Assembly: GCF_013371495.1 (NCBI RefSeq)
Contig: NZ_JABWTA010000001.1
Location: forward strand, 2,764,693 to 2,828,692
DNA: 64,000 nucleotides
Origin: Altererythrobacter lutimaris
Lineage (GTDB): Bacteria > Pseudomonadota > Alphaproteobacteria > Sphingomonadales > Sphingomonadaceae
Reading direction: 5' to 3'
Within the stretch, counting starts at the first letter, position 1. Every line of letters begins with the position of its first letter. The position numbers and the translations under genes are program-made. The notes under the pieces are model-generated. The model had not been told where the DNA came from. It was given only the letters and a program-made list of their open reading frames with translations, and did no database searches. This document shows, piece by piece, positions 57,111 through 64,000 of the stretch.

Positions 57111-57704
57111 ATGCGAATTGGCCGAATAGAGCGGAAAACCGCAGAAACTGCGATCGAGGTGGAAGTAAACCTCGATGGGACCGGCAGCTATGATGTGGCG
57201 ACGGGTATTGGCTTTCTCGACCACATGGTGGAGCAATTTTCCAAGCATTCGCTGATTGATGTGAGCATGAAGGTCGATGGCGATTTGCATGTCGATCAGC
57301 ATCACACCACCGAGGACTCCGCGCTTGCGCTGGGACAGGCGCTGGTCGATGCACTCGGCGACAAGGCGGGCATTGGCCGTTACGGAACGGCCTATTCGCC
57401 GATGGATGAGACACTGTCGCGCGTGACGCTCGATGTGTCAGGACGCCCTTATCTGGTCTGGAAAGCGGGTTTCACGCAGGAGAAACTGGGCGAGTGGGAT
57501 ACAGAGCTAATCGAGCACTGGTTCCACTCGGTCGCGCAGACCGCGGGCCTGACACTGCATGTCGAGCTGCTTTACGGCACCAACAACCATCACATTTGCG
57601 AGAGCATCTACAAAGGCTTTGCCCGCGCGATGCGGGCGGCGGTGGAGCTGGACCCGCGCAAAGGTGGTGCGATCCCGAGCACCAAGGGGCAGCTTGGTGG
57701 CTGA
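57111..57704 (+). CDS. hisB: Imidazoleglycerol-phosphate dehydratase
   Basis: A 197-residue enzyme that dehydrates imidazole glycerol phosphate, the seventh step of histidine synthesis. The metal ligands are in the [14 protein letters not shown] and [17 protein letters not shown] motifs and the repeated [17 protein letters not shown] segment. The ATG at 57111 fits the family; the frame from 57069 adds an unusual stretch. It leads the cluster hisB-hisH-hisA-(two membrane genes)-hisF-hisE. Confidence 0.96.
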   Translation: MRIGRIERKTAETAIEVEVNLDGTGSYDVATGIGFLDHMVEQFSKHSLIDVSMKVDGDLHVDQHHTTEDSALALGQALVDALGDKAGIGRYGTAYSPMDETLSRVTLDVSGRPYLVWKAGFTQEKLGEWDTELIEHWFHSVAQTAGLTLHVELLYGTNNHHICESIYKGFARAMRAAVELDPRKGGAIPSTKGQLGG

Positions 57705-58323
57705 AAGTGTTGCGCTCGTGGACTACGGTGCGGGCAACCTTCATTCGGTGCATAACGCGCTGAAGAAATCGGGCGCTACGGTTGCGGTCACCGACAAGCC
57801 CGATGTCGTGCGCGCAGCTGAGCGTATCGTCTTACCCGGTGTCGGGAGCTTCAAGGCGTGTCTTCATGGTTTGCGCCGTATCTCCGGCATGATCGCAGCA
57901 CTCGAAGAACGCGTGCTTGATAATGGAAAGCCATTTCTTGGCATCTGCGTGGGCATGCAGATGCTAGCGACCCGAGGTCTGGAACATGGAACCACTAAAG
58001 GGCTCGACTGGATTTCAGGCGAGGTCCGGCTGATCGAGCCTAGCGACCCCGCGATCAAGGTCCCGCATATGGGCTGGAATGATGTTGGGTTGATGCCGCA
58101 TGCGAAAGGGCACCGTGTGCTTGAGGAAGGCGAAGCCTATTTCCTGCATTCCTACCACTTTTCAGCTGACGATCCGCACGATGTGCTGGCCATGACAGAC
58201 CACGGTGAAGGGCTCGTCGCGGCGGTTGCGCGCGACAACATCATCGGGGTTCAATTTCATCCTGAAAAGAGCCAAGCCTATGGTTTGGCGACGCTGGAAC
58301 GTTTCTTGGAGTGGAAACCATGA
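57697..58323 (+). CDS. hisH: Imidazole glycerol phosphate synthase, glutaminase subunit
   Basis: A 208-residue glutaminase that feeds ammonia to HisF. The nucleophile cysteine is in LGICVGMQ, the triad histidine and glutamate in [10 protein letters not shown]. It starts at GTG, overlapping hisB by 8 bp with AAGGGG 7 bp upstream, and its stop overlaps the hisA start by 4 bp. The longer frame from 57559 runs through hisB and is not used. Confidence 0.96.
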   Translation: MAESVALVDYGAGNLHSVHNALKKSGATVAVTDKPDVVRAAERIVLPGVGSFKACLHGLRRISGMIAALEERVLDNGKPFLGICVGMQMLATRGLEHGTTKGLDWISGEVRLIEPSDPAIKVPHMGWNDVGLMPHAKGHRVLEEGEAYFLHSYHFSADDPHDVLAMTDHGEGLVAAVARDNIIGVQFHPEKSQAYGLATLERFLEWKP

Positions 58324-59048
58324 TCATATTTCCAGCCATCGATCTTAAAGGCGGCGAAGTGGTGCGCCTCGCTGAGGGTGATATGAACCGTGCGACTGTC
58401 TACGGAGACAACCCGGCTGAACAGGCGATGATATTTGCAGAGGCCGGAGCGCAGCACCTGCATGTCGTGGATCTGGATGGCAGCTTTGCCGGTGAAGGCC
58501 GGAATGTCGAAGCGGTCAAAGCGATTGTCGAAACCTATTCGGGATATGTGCAATTGGGCGGCGGTATCCGCGATGCAAAGGCCGTCGAAAACTGGTTTAA
58601 CCTGGGTGTCGCGCGTGTCGTGATGGGATCGGCAGCCCTCAAAGACCCTGAATTCGTCAAGGCGATGGCGAAAGAGTGGGAAGGCGGCATCGTGGTCGCG
58701 GTCGATGCGCGCGATGGCATGGTCGCAACCGAGGGTTGGGCGGAAGTGTCCGACGTTTCCGTTGTCGATCTCGCACGGCGTTTCGAGGATGCAGGCGTTG
58801 CCAGCCTGCTGTTCACGGATATTGGACGCGATGGCTTGCTCAAAGGCGTTAACATCGATGCTACAGTCGAACTGGCTCAACGGGTTGATATTCCCGTAAT
58901 TGCCAGCGGCGGGGTCAAGGGCCTCGACGACATTCACGTGCTTTCGCTTCACGCGCATGAAGGGATCGAAGGCGTGATAACAGGTCGCGCGCTCTATGAA
59001 GGCAAGCTCGACTTGGCGACGGCGATTGCGATGGGAGCGCGAGCATGA
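58320..59048 (+). CDS. hisA: ProFAR isomerase
   Basis: A 242-residue TIM-barrel enzyme that isomerises ProFAR to PRFAR. The N-terminal IDLKGGEVVRL strand with the catalytic aspartate and the second aspartate in the FTDIGRDG loop are present, along with the phosphate-binding GGVKGLDD and VITGRALYEG ends. It overlaps hisH by 4 bp and the next gene by 4 bp. Confidence 0.96.
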   Translation: MIIFPAIDLKGGEVVRLAEGDMNRATVYGDNPAEQAMIFAEAGAQHLHVVDLDGSFAGEGRNVEAVKAIVETYSGYVQLGGGIRDAKAVENWFNLGVARVVMGSAALKDPEFVKAMAKEWEGGIVVAVDARDGMVATEGWAEVSDVSVVDLARRFEDAGVASLLFTDIGRDGLLKGVNIDATVELAQRVDIPVIASGGVKGLDDIHVLSLHAHEGIEGVITGRALYEGKLDLATAIAMGARA

Positions 59049-59464
59049 GCCTCGCGATCATTATTGGTATTGTGATCGGGATTCTTGTGATCCTCGGTCT
59101 GGTTGGCAAATATGGAGACAGCGCGAGCGTCGTTGTGACCGGACGAGGTGTGATCAAGACACACAATGTCGAAGCTCGTTTTCGCAGCGGGACAATGTAT
59201 CACGGCAAGCTTGGCCAGGACCGCTGGAGCGATGGCCAAGAGCGTTTCAGTCTAAGGCTGAACAAATTGACTGCGGATCACGACGGAACACTTCGTCTTT
59301 TCCGCAATGGCGATGAGGTATCGGAGTTCGAGATAACTGACAGTGCAATCAGCTTTCGCTGGAAAGGCATCAGTAGCGACGCCATCCCGCAATTCGATAT
59401 CGGCGATCAGCTGCGGGTTGAGGTCGGCTCGATGTCGCTTAATGCAATTGTCGAGGCAGACTAA
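59045..59464 (+). CDS. Membrane-anchored protein between hisA and hisF
   Basis: A 139-residue protein with one N-terminal membrane segment (about residues 3-22, AIIIGIVIGILVILGLVG), then a soluble part with mostly beta-strand character and no recognised domain. Its start overlaps the hisA stop by 4 bp (ATGA), so it is translated from the histidine transcript. I do not recognise the family. Confidence 0.75.
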   Translation: MSLAIIIGIVIGILVILGLVGKYGDSASVVVTGRGVIKTHNVEARFRSGTMYHGKLGQDRWSDGQERFSLRLNKLTADHDGTLRLFRNGDEVSEFEITDSAISFRWKGISSDAIPQFDIGDQLRVEVGSMSLNAIVEAD

Positions 59465-59770
59465 GTGATCCGGTTGATTGCCTTCCTGTTTTTGGGTCTC
59501 ACGTTTCTTGCAGGGATCACCGTCGCAACCATCGAATATGCGCTCATCAATTGCGTGATTTTCTGCGCGCTTGCGCTTGGCGTCATTCGTTTCATTGAGC
59601 CGCGCTATGGCGAACAAGGACTGGTTTACGGCATGGCGGGCGCTTTCTTCGTGTCATTCCTATGGCCTTATGCGCTTATCATTTCTCGAATGGGATCGGG
59701 CTGTGTCGGAGACGAGTGTCTGGCAGCAGAGCCGCCTGCATCGCAGTCGCCATCAGGGGCCTCGTCATGA
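59465..59770 (+). CDS. Small multi-pass membrane protein between hisA and hisF
   Basis: A 101-residue protein with three hydrophobic stretches (about residues 3-22, 27-40 and 52-75) and a short tail with two cysteines and Ser/Pro residues. It starts at GTG directly after the stop of the previous gene and overlaps hisF by 4 bp. Together with its neighbour it forms a two-gene insert in the histidine operon. The function is unknown. Confidence 0.72.
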   Translation: MIRLIAFLFLGLTFLAGITVATIEYALINCVIFCALALGVIRFIEPRYGEQGLVYGMAGAFFVSFLWPYALIISRMGSGCVGDECLAAEPPASQSPSGASS

Positions 59771-60531
59771 CAGTTCGTATCCGCGTCATCCCTTGTCTTG
59801 ATGTGGCGGATGGCCGCGTCGTCAAAGGCGTGAACTTTGTCGATCTGAAGGATGCAGGTGATCCGGTCGAGCAGGCTCAGGCCTATGATGCCGCTGGCGC
59901 AGACGAGCTGTGTTTCCTCGATATTTCCGCAAGCCATGAGGGACGCGGCACGCTTCTCGACATCGTCAAGCGCACGGCAGAAGTCTGCTTTATGCCGCTG
60001 ACCGTGGGCGGCGGGGTGCGCAGCGTCGAGGACGCGCGCGCGCTCTTGCTGGCAGGAGCGGATAAAGTCGCAATCAATTCAGCGGCCGTTGCGCGGCCGG
60101 AACTTGTGGCTGAAATCGCCGAGAAGTTCGGCAGCCAATGCGTTGTAGCGAGCGTCGATGCGCGCCGCACTGCTGATGGCAAGTGGGAAATCTTCACGCA
60201 CGGAGGCCGCAAGCCAACCGGGATTGATGCTGTCGAATACTCCAAGAAGGTCGCAGAGCTAGGCGCAGGCGAGCTGCTCGTCACATCGATGGACGGTGAC
60301 GGGACGCAGGCGGGGTATGATTTGGAATTGACGCGTACCATTGCCGATGCAGTCAGCGTGCCCGTGGTTGCAAGCGGCGGGGTAGGCAATTTGCAGCATT
60401 TGGTCGATGGAGTGACTGAGGGCCATGCCAGCGCAGTGCTGGCGGCCAGCATCTTCCACTTCGGCACGCACACGATTTCCGAAGCGCATGACGCGCTGAG
60501 GGCTGCTGGCTTGCCAGCGCGCGGCGTTTGA
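59767..60531 (+). CDS. hisF: Imidazole glycerol phosphate synthase, cyclase subunit
   Basis: A 254-residue TIM-barrel enzyme that closes the imidazole ring with ammonia from His[20 protein letters not shown] carries the catalytic aspartate, and [13 protein letters not shown] the second. The frame opens earlier at 59662, but the ATG at 59767 is the family start. It is followed by hisE 15 bp later. Confidence 0.96.
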   Translation: MTVRIRVIPCLDVADGRVVKGVNFVDLKDAGDPVEQAQAYDAAGADELCFLDISASHEGRGTLLDIVKRTAEVCFMPLTVGGGVRSVEDARALLLAGADKVAINSAAVARPELVAEIAEKFGSQCVVASVDARRTADGKWEIFTHGGRKPTGIDAVEYSKKVAELGAGELLVTSMDGDGTQAGYDLELTRTIADAVSVPVVASGGVGNLQHLVDGVTEGHASAVLAASIFHFGTHTISEAHDALRAAGLPARGV

Positions 60532-60546
60532 GCAAGGACTAGCGGC

Positions 60547-60867
60547 ATGGACACACTTCAACGTCTCGAACAGGTCATCGCTGAACGGCGCAGCGCTTCG
60601 CCCGACAGTTCCTATGTCGCAAAGCTCAACGCCAAGGGCATCGAGAAGATCGCGCAAAAGCTGGGTGAAGAAGCCACGGAAACTGTGATCGCTTCGCTTT
60701 CAGGAAGCCGCGAAGAAGTTGTTGGGGAGAGCGCCGACTTGCTGTTCCATCTGCTTGTGCTGTTGCAAGCGCGCCGGATCACACTTGAGGAAGTAATGGC
60801 TGAACTTGACCGGCGCGAAGGCGTGTCGGGCCTCGATGAAAAAGCGAGCAGGAGCGCCAAGGAATAG
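60547..60867 (+). CDS. hisE: Phosphoribosyl-ATP diphosphatase
   Basis: A 106-residue all-helical enzyme that removes diphosphate from phosphoribosyl-ATP. The KLGEEATETVIAS helix and the ESADLLFHLLVLLQARRITLEEV stretch hold the metal-binding glutamates and aspartate. It is a separate gene, not fused to hisI, and hisI is not in this cluster. Confidence 0.95.
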   Translation: MDTLQRLEQVIAERRSASPDSSYVAKLNAKGIEKIAQKLGEEATETVIASLSGSREEVVGESADLLFHLLVLLQARRITLEEVMAELDRREGVSGLDEKASRSAKE

Positions 60868-60876
60868 GAGACTCTG

Positions 60877-61257
60877 ATGCCAATCGATCCCACCTTGCCG
60901 TATGATGACAACAACATTTTCGCGAAGATCCTGCGCGGCGAGATTCCGTCCACCAAGGTCTATGAAGACGAATGGTCTTACGCCTTTGAAGACATCAATC
61001 CGCAGGCCGAGATCCACACGCTGGTCATCCCCAAGGGGCGCTATGTCAGCTGGGATGATTTCTCCACCAAGGCCAGTGCGGAAGAGATCGCTGGGTTTGT
61101 GCGTGCCGTTGGCGAAGTCGCGCGCATGAAGGGACTTGTCGAGCCAGGCTACCGGATGATGGCGAATATCGGCGCGCATGGCGGTCAGGAAGTGCCGCAT
61201 CTGCATGTACACATCTTTGGCGGTGAGCCATTGGGCCCGATGATCTGGAAACGCTGA
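60877..61257 (+). CDS. HIT family nucleotide hydrolase
   Basis: A 126-residue protein with the histidine triad in HLHVHIFGG and the KILRGEIPSTKVYEDE start of the Hint subfamily. Hint enzymes cleave phosphoramidates of nucleotides. It lies 9 bp after hisE, and the last part of a common transcript is plausible. Confidence 0.92.
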   Translation: MPIDPTLPYDDNNIFAKILRGEIPSTKVYEDEWSYAFEDINPQAEIHTLVIPKGRYVSWDDFSTKASAEEIAGFVRAVGEVARMKGLVEPGYRMMANIGAHGGQEVPHLHVHIFGGEPLGPMIWKR

Positions 61258-61362
61258 TCGACCGCTATTGGTCGCGCCTGCGACTCGTTTCACCGCCGTT
61301 CAGCTAACTGAGAGCAAACGCAGCTTTGCAGCGATTCACCGCTGCGCTAGAGCGTGCGTCGC

Positions 61363-61806
61363 ATGAATATGCCTACTCCTCCCGGCGGAATTCTCGATGG
61401 CGCGCGCCATCTCTATGCAGTGCGCGTCTATTACGAGGACACCGACCTTTCAGGGATCACCTATCACGCGAATTATCTGCGCTGGTTTGAACGTGCCCGT
61501 TCGGACTTGCTGCGTGTTCTCGAGATCGACCAGCGAGAAGCAATCGAGGCAGGCGCGGGTGCTTACGCTGTCGCAGAGATGAACCTCAAATATTTGCAGC
61601 CGGCGAAGCTTGATGACGATGTGGTGATCGAGACTATTTGTACTGAGCTAGGCGCTGCCAGCTGCCGCATGCATCAATGGGCGAGACGCGACGACGATGT
61701 GCTTTGCGAAGCTGAGCTCCGCGTAGGGTTCGTCCATCCTTCAGGGCGGCCCGTGCGCCAACCTGCTGATTGGCGCGCTGCGTTCAAGAATTTCATGGAA
61801 AGATAA
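61363..61806 (+). CDS. ybgC: Tol-Pal-associated acyl-CoA thioesterase
   Basis: A 147-residue hot-dog-fold thioesterase with the catalytic YYEDTDLSGITYHANYLRW motif of YbgC. It acts on acyl-CoA or acyl-ACP and is linked to envelope lipid synthesis. It heads the tol operon, 7 bp before tolQ. The start is uncertain: GTG 61354, ATG 61363 and ATG 61369 are all possible and none has a clear ribosome site. Confidence 0.92.
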   Translation: MNMPTPPGGILDGARHLYAVRVYYEDTDLSGITYHANYLRWFERARSDLLRVLEIDQREAIEAGAGAYAVAEMNLKYLQPAKLDDDVVIETICTELGAASCRMHQWARRDDDVLCEAELRVGFVHPSGRPVRQPADWRAAFKNFMER

Positions 61807-61813
61807 GGCGATA

Positions 61814-62518
61814 ATGACGTTTTCAACTGACATTCTGGCGGCAGCTGCTGGGTCGACCCGGCTCGATCCGCTCGACCTGTTCCTGCAAGCCGACATAGTT
61901 GTTCAGGCCGTCATGCTCGGCCTCGTGCTGGCGAGTATCTGGGTCTGGATGATCATTGTCTCGTTTGTCCTTCGGATGAAAAAGCTCGAACGCGCGGCGG
62001 ACACTTACGAAGCAGATTTCTGGCAGGCACGCGATCAGGAGGCAGTGCTGGGTCCGGCCTCAACGAGCGATTACCCGTCTGCTCGTGTTGCTGCAGCCGG
62101 TTTCAACGAATGGAAGGAAAGCGCGAAAGCAGGCAAGATTGACCGCGACGGCGTTCGCCAACGCGCGGCGACTGCGATGGAAGGGCAAGTTGCTGAGGAG
62201 GCGGACAAACTTGCGGAACGACTGACATTCCTTGCGACGACTGGGTCTGTTGCGCCTTTCGTAGGTCTGTTCGGCACGGTCTGGGGGATCATGAACAGCT
62301 TCTTCCAGATTGGCGCGCAGGAAAGCTCTTCACTAGCGGTGGTCGCACCAGGTATCTCTGAAGCGTTGTTCGCTACTGCCATTGGCCTGTTCGCCGCAAT
62401 CCCTGCAGTGATCGCTTACAACCGCTTCAGCAATGACGTGAACCGCTTCGAAGCGCGGCTCCAGCGTTTCGCGGACAAGGTCCATGCTGGCCTTAGCCGT
62501 GAACTGGACAAGAGCTGA
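61814..62518 (+). CDS. tolQ: TolQ, proton channel subunit of the Tol-Pal system
   Basis: A 234-residue inner-membrane protein with three membrane segments (about residues 28-50, 145-170 and 180-200) and a large cytoplasmic loop. The ATTGSVAPFVGLFGTVWGIM and ALFATAIGLFAAIPAVIAYN segments match the TolQ/ExbB/MotA family. With TolR it uses the proton gradient to move TolA during cell division. It overlaps tolR by one base. Confidence 0.95.
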   Translation: MTFSTDILAAAAGSTRLDPLDLFLQADIVVQAVMLGLVLASIWVWMIIVSFVLRMKKLERAADTYEADFWQARDQEAVLGPASTSDYPSARVAAAGFNEWKESAKAGKIDRDGVRQRAATAMEGQVAEEADKLAERLTFLATTGSVAPFVGLFGTVWGIMNSFFQIGAQESSSLAVVAPGISEALFATAIGLFAAIPAVIAYNRFSNDVNRFEARLQRFADKVHAGLSRELDKS

Positions 62519-62964
62519 TGGGCATGGGTCTGGCCTCTTCGGGACGGCGCGCTCGCGGCAGCAAGCGTGCGCCTATGGCGGAGATCAACGTAACGCCCTT
62601 CGTTGACGTGATGCTGGTGCTCCTCATCATCTGCATGGTGACCGCACCTTTGCTTGCTTCTGGAGTGCCGGTCGATTTGCCGGAAAGCCGCGCCAATCCG
62701 ATCGACCAGACGCCTGAACAAGTGACTGTATCGATCGACAATACCGGCGTGATTTTCGTTGAGGATGCGGCTGTGCCTGATGGTGAGCTTGCAGCAACGC
62801 TTGCGCAGATCGAGCCTCGCGCGGATGGTCAGCCGCCGATCGTCGTGCTGCGCGGCGATCAGGCGCTGCAATATGCCCGTGTCATGGCGGTCATGGGCGA
62901 GCTTAATCGGGCAGGGTTCAACCAGATCACATTGGTCACAGACGGTTCATCCGCCTCGCCATAA
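62518..62964 (+). CDS. tolR: TolR, Tol-Pal subunit
   Basis: A 148-residue protein with one N-terminal membrane segment carrying the essential aspartate in TPFVDVMLVLLIICMVTAP and a periplasmic domain. It forms the rotor part of the TolQR motor. It starts in the tolQ stop (TGATG). Confidence 0.95.
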   Translation: MGMGLASSGRRARGSKRAPMAEINVTPFVDVMLVLLIICMVTAPLLASGVPVDLPESRANPIDQTPEQVTVSIDNTGVIFVEDAAVPDGELAATLAQIEPRADGQPPIVVLRGDQALQYARVMAVMGELNRAGFNQITLVTDGSSASP

Positions 62965-62978
62965 TTCTTGAGACAAGC

Positions 62979-63731
62979 ATGCAAGCAATAGCTGCCAATA
63001 GAGAGGAACGGATCGGGCTCGGCGTTGCGCTGGGGCTGCACTTGGCGCTTGTGCTTGTATTTCTGATTCAGCCTTCGCGCGGCGAGATTATGCCTCTGCC
63101 AGAGCGAATGACAGTCAGCCTTGCAAGCAATGTCGGGTTGGAAGACACAGCGCCTGCGATCGTTCCGGAAAGCCGGGCTGCAATTGCATCAGAGCTTGCC
63201 GATACAGTCACGGCCCCTGCGCCAGAAGACGTGCCGGATGTGACGCGCAGCCCAGATACGACCCCGACCACGACCACCACTGCAACCCGCCCACAGCCGC
63301 GTACCAACGAAGCGCCGCCAGAGCGCAGCACGGGCAGCCGCATCGGCGACAACTTCCTCACTGGATCTGGCGATTCCACTTCAAGCGAAGACGCGCGTAT
63401 TCCCGCAAGCCAGATCGGCGCAAGCGCGCAAGCCTCGCTGCGTCAGGCTATCTCTCGTCAGATCAAGCCGCACTGGAACGCGCCGTCGGGCTTGGATGCA
63501 GAGCAGCTGATTACTATTCTTGCATTCCGCTTGAATGAGGATGGCACGCTTGCCGGGCGTCCGCGGGTGGTACGACAAGCCGGGATAAACGCTTCAAACC
63601 GGCCGCAAGCCGATTTGCATGCTGAGCGCGCCATTCGTGCAGTTCAACGTGCGGCACCCTTCGACTTGCCGCCCGAATATTACAACGCCTGGCGCAATGT
63701 GTCTGAATGGCGTTTCGACAGAAGGCTTTAA
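62979..63731 (+). CDS. tolA: TolA-like energy transducer
   Basis: A 250-residue protein. One membrane segment (about residues 11-30) is followed by a Thr/Pro-rich periplasmic stretch (PTTTTTATRPQPR, residues around 105) and a C-terminal TonB/TolA-like domain (LRQAISRQIKPHWNAPSGLD, then strands ending FDRRL). It is shorter than E. coli TolA (421 residues), since the long helical domain is missing, which is usual in alphaproteobacteria. Confidence 0.88.
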   Translation: MQAIAANREERIGLGVALGLHLALVLVFLIQPSRGEIMPLPERMTVSLASNVGLEDTAPAIVPESRAAIASELADTVTAPAPEDVPDVTRSPDTTPTTTTTATRPQPRTNEAPPERSTGSRIGDNFLTGSGDSTSSEDARIPASQIGASAQASLRQAISRQIKPHWNAPSGLDAEQLITILAFRLNEDGTLAGRPRVVRQAGINASNRPQADLHAERAIRAVQRAAPFDLPPEYYNAWRNVSEWRFDRRL

Positions 63732-63734
63732 CGC

Positions 63735-64000
63735 ATGAAGAAACTTATCCTGCTTGTTGTTGCTCTGATTGCATCGCCGTTGGCTGCGCAAAATCAGGAT
63801 CTGAGCACTCCGGCGCCTGAAGGCGGTGAAGTCGAGACGGTCTTTGAAGATGAAGAAACGGGCGGCCTTACAGGTTCGACAACCGACGAAAGCGACTGGC
63901 AGGATCTGACCATCGCTATTCCCGGCTTTGCGACGGACCGCGATGTGCCAACCGCCGCCAGCAATGACGGTACGGCCGGCCTTGGCAAAGACATTGCGCG
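63735..64000 (+). CDS. tolB: TolB, N-terminal part (cut by the window edge)
   Basis: The reading frame starts at ATG 63735, 4 bp after tolA, with a signal peptide MKKLILLVVALIASPLAAQ and an acidic stretch, then IAIPGFATDR, the start of the TolB N-terminal domain. It runs off the window end; about 88 residues are visible. TolB is the periplasmic protein that joins the Pal lipoprotein to the TolA complex. Tol gene order supports the call. Confidence 0.88.
   Translation, partial: MKKLILLVVALIASPLAAQNQDLSTPAPEGGEVETVFEDEETGGLTGSTTDESDWQDLTIAIPGFATDRDVPTAASNDGTAGLGKDIA

Noticed and set aside
63240..63300. ACC/ACG-rich repeat as a possible tandem repeat element
   Set aside because: It encodes the Thr/Pro-rich linker of tolA and varies at codon level, so it is protein-level low complexity.

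Overview
The window looks like chromosomal DNA of a sphingomonad, most likely Erythrobacteraceae (Erythrobacter, Altererythrobacter or a relative). The clues are a compact, GC-rich layout with many start/stop overlaps, a crtY-crtI-crtB carotenoid cluster, a LOV-domain HWE histidine kinase of the type described from Erythrobacter, TonB-dependent and MipA-type outer-membrane proteins, several acyl-CoA dehydrogenases, and small families common in sphingomonads. No prophage, insertion sequence, CRISPR array, rRNA or complete tRNA gene was found. Both edges cut through genes: a sensor kinase on the left and tolB on the right.

Left part (1-16 kb): an acetate-use module (transporter-type hybrid kinase, LuxR-type regulator, acs) faces a DcaP-like porin. 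Next come a TetR regulator divergent from a TonB-dependent receptor, an alpha/beta hydrolase, a Tat-exported PhoX-like lipoprotein with a Pho-box-like site, a membrane protein, pgl, a NUDIX hydrolase, dinB and a Bcr-type efflux pump.

Carotenoid and carboxylase block (15.9-26.1 kb, minus strand): SPFH protein, crtY, crtI, a LOG phosphoribohydrolase, crtB, an NTF2-like exported protein, an acyl-CoA carboxylase alpha subunit and an aldo/keto reductase form an almost gapless chain from crtY onward. A long perfect-looking hairpin separates it from the carboxylase beta subunit. Upstream, 26,146-26,480 has no gene but holds three strong inverted-repeat structures.

Middle (26.5-44 kb): a UPF0314 membrane protein, MipA, a metallo-hydrolase, a TPP riboswitch with thiC, an AT-richer insert (SEC-C zinc protein plus an AbrB/Fic toxin-antitoxin pair), a lipocalin, a photolyase-like protein with an unusual domain order, a ribosome hibernation factor, a LOV kinase with its receiver, a PEBP protein, a SWIB protein, an M19 dipeptidase and a cluster of very small proteins including a 50-residue membrane protein at 43,984-44,136.

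Right part (44-64 kb): dapD; an acyl-CoA catabolic region (phosphotransferase, alcohol dehydrogenase, three acyl-CoA dehydrogenases, GPH symporter, SDR) with a LiuR-like palindrome; a sulfotransferase; gmk and sspB; a histidine operon (hisB-H-A-two membrane ORFs-F-E) running into a HIT hydrolase; and ybgC-tolQ-tolR-tolA-tolB. Starts were moved inward from the longest frame where a Shine-Dalgarno site, a signal peptide or the known family length supported it.
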